Below, in pieces: positions 58,643-64,000 of a DNA stretch of 64,000 nucleotides. Made by a program: the position numbers and the translations under genes. Position 1 is the stretch's first letter, and every line of letters starts with the position of its first letter. This DNA comes from SIG603 sp963621245. GTDB lineage: Bacteria; Bacillota; Clostridia; Oscillospirales; Acutalibacteraceae. The notes beneath the pieces are model-generated. The model worked only from the letters and a program-made list of their open reading frames with translations, did no database searches and was not told the DNA's origin. Where the stretch lies: assembly GCA_963621245.1 (NCBI GenBank), contig CAVFCW010000001.1:310001-374000 (forward strand), written 5' to 3'.

Positions 58643-61600
58643 TCAGAAAAAGGATATCTGGCTTGAATCGGGCAGATTTCCGAAAGCTCCCGCATTCTTG
58701 AGGACATCGATAACGGACTGACCCGCTCCCGATCTTGCTTTGAAATCATCAATACTGATAAAATCGCCGCCGTCCTTTCGTGCGTCGGCAAGACCCTGTG
58801 CGGCGCCGACTCCAACGCCCGAAAGTGAGGAGAATGGAAGTCTTATTTTACCGTCCTCGGGAAGGAACTTTCTTGCGTCCGATTTATATATATCAACGGG
58901 AAGGAAAGAAAGTCCCCTTGCGAAAATCTCGTTACAAATCTGAAGATTTGTGTAGAGGTTTTCTTCTGTTGCGCTTGCCTCTTTGTTAGCCTTTTTCTGC
59001 TCGAGGACTGCCATTCTCTGCATGACAGCCTGTTTGCCTTTTATAACGGCGTCTGCGTCAAAGTCCTCACCACGAACGGTGAAGTAAGCGCAGTAGTACT
59101 CAAGCGGATGATGAACTTTATACCACGCATAACGAAGTGTGGAAATCATGTATGCGGCGGCATGAGCCTTCGGGAACATGTACTTAATCTTAAAGCACGA
59201 ATCTATGTACCACTCGGGCACGCCGTGCTCACGCATGGCGGCAAGGTGTTCTTCTGTGAGAAGTTTTCTTGCGTTACCTTTTCTCGTTATCTCCATGATT
59301 TTAAATGCCATTTTGGGTTCGAGCCCCTTGTGCATAAGATAAACCATGATAGAATCTCGCGTTCCGATAACGTTTGAAATCGTACAGGTTCCGTTTCGGA
59401 TGAGGTCCTGAGCATTTCCGACCCAAACGTCCGTACCGTGAGAAAGACCCGAAATCTGCAAAAGGTCGGAGAAAGTTTTTGGGTTAGCCTCAATAAGCAT
59501 TCCTCGCGCAAAGTCTGTTCCGACTTCGGGAAGCGAGAGCGTACCCGTTTGAACTCCGCCGATATCCTCGGGCTTTATTCCAAGCGCCTCGGGAGATGTG
59601 AAAAGCGACATAACGGCTTCATCGTGCATGGGGACATCTTTGATTGAAATTCCCGTGAACTCCTCGAGATACTTACAAACCGTCGGCGAATCGTGACCGA
59701 GTTCGTCAAGCTTTGTTATGGTATCGTGAATTGAATGGAAGTCGAAATGCGTCGTGATGTTATCGGATTTCTGATCGTTTGCCGGGTGCTGAACGGGACA
59801 GAAGTCGTAGACCTCCATGCCCTTAGGAATGACAACCATTCCGCCCGGATGCTGACCCGTTGTTCTCTTAATTCCAGTGCATCCCGCCGAAAGTCTGTTT
59901 TCTTCAGCCTTTGAGAAAGTGAGCCCTCTCTCCTCGGCGTACTTTTTCACGTAGCCGTAAGCGGTTTTATCAGCAACCGTTGAGATTGTACCCGCTTTAA
60001 ACACGTTGTCTCTGCCGAAGAGAACCTCCGTGTATCGGTGGGCACTCGACTGATATTCTCCCGAGAAGTTAAGGTCGATATCGGGAACCTTGTCTCCGTC
60101 AAATCCGAGGAAGGTTTCAAACGGAATATCGTGTCCGTCCTGAAGCATGTGTGTTCCGCATTCGGGGCAGTCCTTTGGCGGCATATCGAATCCCGAGCCG
60201 TACTCGCCGTTTGTGTAAAATTCGCTGTGCTGACACTTGGGGCAAACATAGTGCGGTGCGAGCGGATTAACCTCCGAAATACCCGACATACTTGCAACGA
60301 ACGAAGAACCAACCGAACCTCTCGAACCGACAAGGTAGCCGTGCGCCTCACTGTCGGCAACAAGTTTCTGTGCGGTCATATAAAGAACAGAGAATCCGTG
60401 CTTGTTTATTGAGCCGAGTTCTCTTTCAAGTCTTGCTCTTACGATTTCAGGGAGCGGATCGCCGTATTTCTCTTTTGCTCTCTGCCAAGTTATGGAGTTG
60501 AGCTGTTCCTCTGCGCCCTCGATGAACGGCGGGAAATTTCCGTCCGGAATAGGCTTAATGTAATCACACATATCGGCAATGAGATTTGTGTTCTTGACAA
60601 CAACCTCGTAAGCCTTTTCTTTTCCGAGATAACTGAATTCCTTGAGCATCTCGTTTGTCGTTTTGAAATAAAGCGGCGGCTGGTTGTCGGCGTCGCTCAT
60701 GCCCATACTTGCCTGAAGAACCGCACGATATTTCTCATCCTGAGGATCAAGGAAATGAACGTCTCCCGTTGCGACAACGGGTTTGTTGAGCTTTTCGCCA
60801 AGCTTAACTACCGTTCTGTTCCACTCTCTCAACTGCTCTTCGTCGCATCTTCCGTCACGAACCATAAAGTAGTTGTTGCCGACAGGCTGAATTTCAAGAA
60901 AATCGTAGTATTCGGCTATTTTTACAAGCTCGTCAAACGGTTTACCGTCAACAATCGCACGGAAGAGTTCTCCCGCTTCACAAGCCGAACCGACAATGAG
61001 CCCCTCACGGTGCTCGTTTAAATATGATTTCGGCGTTCTCGGATGACGGCTGAAATAATCGAGATGTCCAGCCGATATGATTTTGTAGAGGTTTTTAAGT
61101 CCGACAAGATTTTTAACGAGAAGAATCTGGTGGTACGTCGGAAGCTTTTTGGGGTCGCCGCCCGCAAGAGCGGCATTTATCTCACCGACCGTATGAACGC
61201 CGTTGTCGCTTACCAGTCTTTCGCAGAGATTTATAAAAATATCTCCGAGAACTGTCGCATCGTCCACCGCACGGTGATGATGAAATTCAGGCAATTTGAG
61301 GTACTTTGCAACGGTATCAAGCTTTCCGTTTTTGAGGTCTCTGAGCTGAGATCTCGCCATGGTCACCGTATCGATGTAAGTGTATTCAAACGGTATGCCC
61401 ACACGCTCGCCCGTTTTTCTCATAAATCCCGTATCAAAACCGGCATTATGAGCGACAAACACGGGATTTTCTCCGCAGAACTCGTAGAACAGCTTAAGCG
61501 CCTCTTCTTCTTTTGGCGCACCTGCAACCATCTCGTCCGTTATGCTTGTGAGCTCCGTTATTTTATCGCTTATATGTCTTTCTGGATCGACAAAAGTATC

Positions 61601-62986
61601 AAAACTGTCTACAACTTTGCCGCCCTTAATTTTAACAGCACCAATTTCGATTATTCTGTCGTTGATGTTTGAAAGTCCCGTCGTCTCAAGGTCAAAGCAG
61701 ATAAATTCATCGTCAAAATTGCGGTTGTCGTTTCCCGAAACCGCCGGCACTAGGTCGTTAACAAAATAAGCCTCACAGCCGTACAGAATTTTAATCTCAT
61801 TTCCCGATTTTTTCAGCTTTGCGGCGGCATTCATGGCATCAGGGAAAGCCTGAGCCACGCCGTGGTCGGTAATGGCAACAGCCTTGTGTCCCCATGCGGC
61901 GGCACGGTTAACAAGATCGGATGCGGAAGAAATAGCGTCCATGCTGGACATATTGGTATGAAGATGAAGCTCCACACGCTTTTCGAGTGCGTCATCGACG
62001 ACATTCACCTTTTTGGCAGTGCCGATTGCATAGGGGCGAATTGTGTTCTCGTGATCGTACTTATCGTAGTTTAACTCACCTCGTGCAACTATCGTCATTC
62101 CCTTTGTGAGACTATCGAGCTCCTTGCACTGATTTATATCCTGAATGGTTTTAAGCGTGGCCGAACCCGTGTAGTCCGTTATCTCGATGTCATATATTTT
62201 CTTCGATTTATCTCTTGTTTCCTTCGACTCAATCGCAAAAATATCGCCCCACACGTTTACCTTGCCCGATTCGGGCGAGATTGTGTTTATCGGCACTATC
62301 GGCTGTTTTGTGAGGTTGCCGATGAGCGGCCTTATCGTCTCTGGAATTATCTGCGGATAGAGATTATCGCCCTCACGAACAGAAATATTTCTCTTTGCCG
62401 CCTCTTCCTTAAGGCTCTGCTCATATCTCTCCTGTTCCTCGATAAGCTGAGCTCTACGCTCTTCCTCTTCCTTTTTGTGCAGCCTCTCAATGCTCGACTC
62501 GGTGGCACTCTCAACGCTTGTGGTACCCGTGAAGCAAATATTGCAGTCCACGCCAAACCAATCGGCAATGAGAGCCTTCATTTTGCGGTCGGTCTTAAGG
62601 TTATTTAGCAAATCGACTCCGCCGTGAAAAAGCTCAATTCTCAACACTCCGTCCTCGTAAACTGCGGTAGCGTCACTGAACGTGCCGTTCATGGTAGCGT
62701 CGTTCTCTTTAAGCTTCATTACAACGGAATTTAGCACATTTGCGCCGAAACTTTCCTTGGGGAATTTTGGCGATACGCTAAGTTTGCTTATTCCGAGCTT
62801 CTGCTGTAAAAGACGGCAAAGCTCCAAAATATCGCTGTACTCCACAAAAGCACCAAAGACGGAGTACAAAACTACTCCGCCCGTGTTTTTATTGACGACA
62901 AGCCGTGAAAGCTTGCCGTCCAATAATTCGTCTTTTAATTTTACTTCATTTAATTCCTGTTCAAAAAATTTTCTGAATGTATTCAA
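58643..62986 (-). CDS. polC: DNA polymerase III alpha subunit, Gram-positive PolC type
   Basis: The replicative polymerase of Firmicutes, 1447 residues. Domain order: N-terminal region, OB fold (about 240-330), PHP domain start (LHLHTNMSSMDAI), inserted DEDD proofreading exonuclease (FICFDLETTGL, then VAHNAGFD), rest of PHP, zinc finger (CPKCQHSEF, then CPECGTH), palm with KVPDIDLNFSGEYQ, and the C-terminal helix-hairpin region. The start is a TTG at 62986 with AAGGG 9 bases upstream, giving MNTFRKFFEQEL. It follows ispG by 13 bases; the order dxr-rseP-ispG-polC is common in Clostridia. Confidence 0.97.
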   Translation of the reverse strand: MNTFRKFFEQELNEVKLKDELLDGKLSRLVVNKNTGGVVLYSVFGAFVEYSDILELCRLLQQKLGISKLSVSPKFPKESFGANVLNSVVMKLKENDATMNGTFSDATAVYEDGVLRIELFHGGVDLLNNLKTDRKMKALIADWFGVDCNICFTGTTSVESATESSIERLHKKEEEERRAQLIEEQERYEQSLKEEAAKRNISVREGDNLYPQIIPETIRPLIGNLTKQPIVPINTISPESGKVNVWGDIFAIESKETRDKSKKIYDIEITDYTGSATLKTIQDINQCKELDSLTKGMTIVARGELNYDKYDHENTIRPYAIGTAKKVNVVDDALEKRVELHLHTNMSSMDAISSASDLVNRAAAWGHKAVAITDHGVAQAFPDAMNAAAKLKKSGNEIKILYGCEAYFVNDLVPAVSGNDNRNFDDEFICFDLETTGLSNINDRIIEIGAVKIKGGKVVDSFDTFVDPERHISDKITELTSITDEMVAGAPKEEEALKLFYEFCGENPVFVAHNAGFDTGFMRKTGERVGIPFEYTYIDTVTMARSQLRDLKNGKLDTVAKYLKLPEFHHHRAVDDATVLGDIFINLCERLVSDNGVHTVGEINAALAGGDPKKLPTYHQILLVKNLVGLKNLYKIISAGHLDYFSRHPRTPKSYLNEHREGLIVGSACEAGELFRAIVDGKPFDELVKIAEYYDFLEIQPVGNNYFMVRDGRCDEEQLREWNRTVVKLGEKLNKPVVATGDVHFLDPQDEKYRAVLQASMGMSDADNQPPLYFKTTNEMLKEFSYLGKEKAYEVVVKNTNLIADMCDYIKPIPDGNFPPFIEGAEEQLNSITWQRAKEKYGDPLPEIVRARLERELGSINKHGFSVLYMTAQKLVADSEAHGYLVGSRGSVGSSFVASMSGISEVNPLAPHYVCPKCQHSEFYTNGEYGSGFDMPPKDCPECGTHMLQDGHDIPFETFLGFDGDKVPDIDLNFSGEYQSSAHRYTEVLFGRDNVFKAGTISTVADKTAYGYVKKYAEERGLTFSKAEENRLSAGCTGIKRTTGQHPGGMVVIPKGMEVYDFCPVQHPANDQKSDNITTHFDFHSIHDTITKLDELGHDSPTVCKYLEEFTGISIKDVPMHDEAVMSLFTSPEALGIKPEDIGGVQTGTLSLPEVGTDFARGMLIEANPKTFSDLLQISGLSHGTDVWVGNAQDLIRNGTCTISNVIGTRDSIMVYLMHKGLEPKMAFKIMEITRKGNARKLLTEEHLAAMREHGVPEWYIDSCFKIKYMFPKAHAAAYMISTLRYAWYKVHHPLEYYCAYFTVRGEDFDADAVIKGKQAVMQRMAVLEQKKANKEASATEENLYTNLQICNEIFARGLSFLPVDIYKSDARKFLPEDGKIRLPFSSLSGVGVGAAQGLADARKDGGDFISIDDFKARSGAGQSVIDVLKNAGAFGNLPDSSQISFF

Positions 62987-62999
62987 ATTAAATTACCCT

Positions 63000-64000
63000 T
63001 TAAAGCTTGTCGATTTCTTCGAGAAGAGCGTCTAATAGCTGCTCCTCGGGAACCTTTCGGATTACCTCTCCCTTTTTGAAGATGAGTCCCATTCCAACGC
63101 CGCCGGCAACTCCGAGATCCGCCTCGTGAGCCTCGCCGGGGCCGTTGACAACGCAACCCATAACAGCTACAGTTATGTTCTTTCTGCATGTGGAAAGAGC
63201 CTTCTCAACCTTGTTGGCAAGTCCGATTAAATCTATTCTTGTTCTGCCGCAAGTAGGACACGAGACAAAGACAACGCCGCCCTCAAGACCGAGCGCCTTC
63301 AAAATATCGTGGCCAGCCTTCGGCTCTTCTGTCGGATCTGCCGTGAGAGAAACTCTTATGGTATCTCCTATTCCTCTCTGTAAAAGCGAACCGATACCGA
63401 TAGCCGATTTAATCACGCCCATGTGTGCCGTGCCCGCCTCGGTTACGCCGAGGTGAAGCGGATAATCGCACATGGAACTCATAAGCTCGTAAGCCTCGAT
63501 TGTTGTGACAACATCGCTCGATTTAATCGATATTGCAATATCGTCAAAATCAAACTTATTCAAAAGTTTCACATGGTACATGGCGCTCTCACAAAGTGCC
63601 TCAGGCGTGGGCGAACCGTATTTCTTTAAAATATCCTTTTCAACAGAACCGGAGTTTACGCCTATTCTTATAGGAATATTCTTCTTTTTGCAAATGTCGG
63701 CAACCGCTTTTACGCGCTCGTCACCGCCGATGTTTCCGGGATTAATTCTGATTTTGTCGATTCCCGCCTCTGCCGCAGCTAAAGCAAGTCTGTAATCAAA
63801 ATGAATGTCAGCAACAAGCGGAATGTTAATTTCCTTTTTTATTGCCGGAATAAGCTCAACCGCTTTCATATCGGGAATTGCCGCACGAATAATATCACAT
63901 CCTGCTTTTTCGAGTGCAATCGCTTGCTTGACGCTTCCCTCAATATCGGTTGACGGAACATTGAGCATAGACTGAACGGCAATCGGTGCTCCGCCGCCGA
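63000..64000 (-). CDS. ispG: 4-hydroxy-3-methylbut-2-enyl diphosphate synthase (flavodoxin), 5' end cut
   Basis: Penultimate enzyme of the MEP isoprenoid pathway, [4Fe-4S]. The frame runs off the right edge; about 333 of roughly 350 residues are present, starting within GGGAPIAVQSMLNVPSTD. It has GCDIIRAAIPD, PLVADIHFDYRLAL, INPGNIGG and the cluster cysteines in VSCPTCGRTRID and MGCVVNGPGEA, plus GLIFKKGEVI at the end. It is the compact form without the inserted domain of chloroplast-type enzymes. It is followed by polC. Confidence 0.96.
   Translation of the reverse strand, partial: GGGAPIAVQSMLNVPSTDIEGSVKQAIALEKAGCDIIRAAIPDMKAVELIPAIKKEINIPLVADIHFDYRLALAAAEAGIDKIRINPGNIGGDERVKAVADICKKKNIPIRIGVNSGSVEKDILKKYGSPTPEALCESAMYHVKLLNKFDFDDIAISIKSSDVVTTIEAYELMSSMCDYPLHLGVTEAGTAHMGVIKSAIGIGSLLQRGIGDTIRVSLTADPTEEPKAGHDILKALGLEGGVVFVSCPTCGRTRIDLIGLANKVEKALSTCRKNITVAVMGCVVNGPGEAHEADLGVAGGVGMGLIFKKGEVIRKVPEEQLLDALLEEIDKL

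Noticed and set aside
1..64000. tRNA, rRNA, CRISPR arrays, transposases, integrases and att sites
   Set aside because: None found. Gene-free stretches are short and mostly accounted for by promoters and terminators, and no regularly spaced repeats or transposase motifs occur.

Overview
The window looks like chromosome of a low-to-mid GC Gram-positive anaerobe of the class Clostridia, most like gut or rumen Oscillospiraceae/Ruminococcaceae. This is inference from content: a PolC-type replicase, HemZ, a SpoVB/MurJ flippase next to mazG and rqcP, a short HisG with HisZ, a DAK2 protein beside RecG, strong GGAGG-type ribosome sites, and oxygen-defence flavoproteins. No rRNA, tRNA, CRISPR array, phage or insertion sequence was seen. 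Both ends cut genes (an MFS transporter at the left, ispG at the right).

Left part, 1-13 kb: MFS transporter, radical SAM protein, murC with a coupled DUF3237 gene, rarA, and a flavin reductase-rubredoxin fusion. Then an orphan OppA lipoprotein with a divergent MerR regulator; the oppA promoter has the 19-bp spacer and dyad typical of MerR control. A GH36 alpha-galactosidase and the flavodiiron protein FprA follow. The rubredoxin fusion and FprA are likely redox partners.

Middle part, 13-39 kb: DUF4870 protein, recG, fakA/yloV, ymdB, an alpha/beta hydrolase-NUDIX fusion, glgA, a phosphoribosyltransferase-like protein with an abnormal PRPP loop, and an apparently dead D-serine dehydratase relative directly before cdd and pdp. 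Then ppiB, exoA, guaB, a GH120-type beta-xylosidase, pyruvate kinase, an amino-acid-binding lipoprotein with an AEC permease, a DUF457 membrane protein, a glycosyltransferase, and a sugar-acid module (YjhG-like dehydratase, small membrane protein, KDPG-type aldolase).

Right part, 39-64 kb: every gene is on the minus strand. In transcription order these are ispG-polC; the histidine cluster hisZ-G-D-C-B-(hisA-hisI fusion)-hisE-methyltransferase; recJ-relA-MBL hydrolase-hemZ-uridine-kinase-like; a zinc-ribbon protein; and murJ-mazG-hup-rqcP-ndpA. The his cluster lacks hisH and hisF. An intrinsic terminator sits where hisH would be expected, hisA is fused to hisI where hisF would be expected, and the promoter carries a near-perfect 28-bp dyad over its -10 region.

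Most of the window is ordinary housekeeping sequence, and I found no clearly new multi-gene system. The best candidates for novelty are the DsdA-like pseudoenzyme in a nucleoside-salvage operon, the remodelled his operon with its operator, the hydrolase-NUDIX fusion, the dehydratase/membrane protein/aldolase operon, and a long nested palindrome at 51.5 kb.
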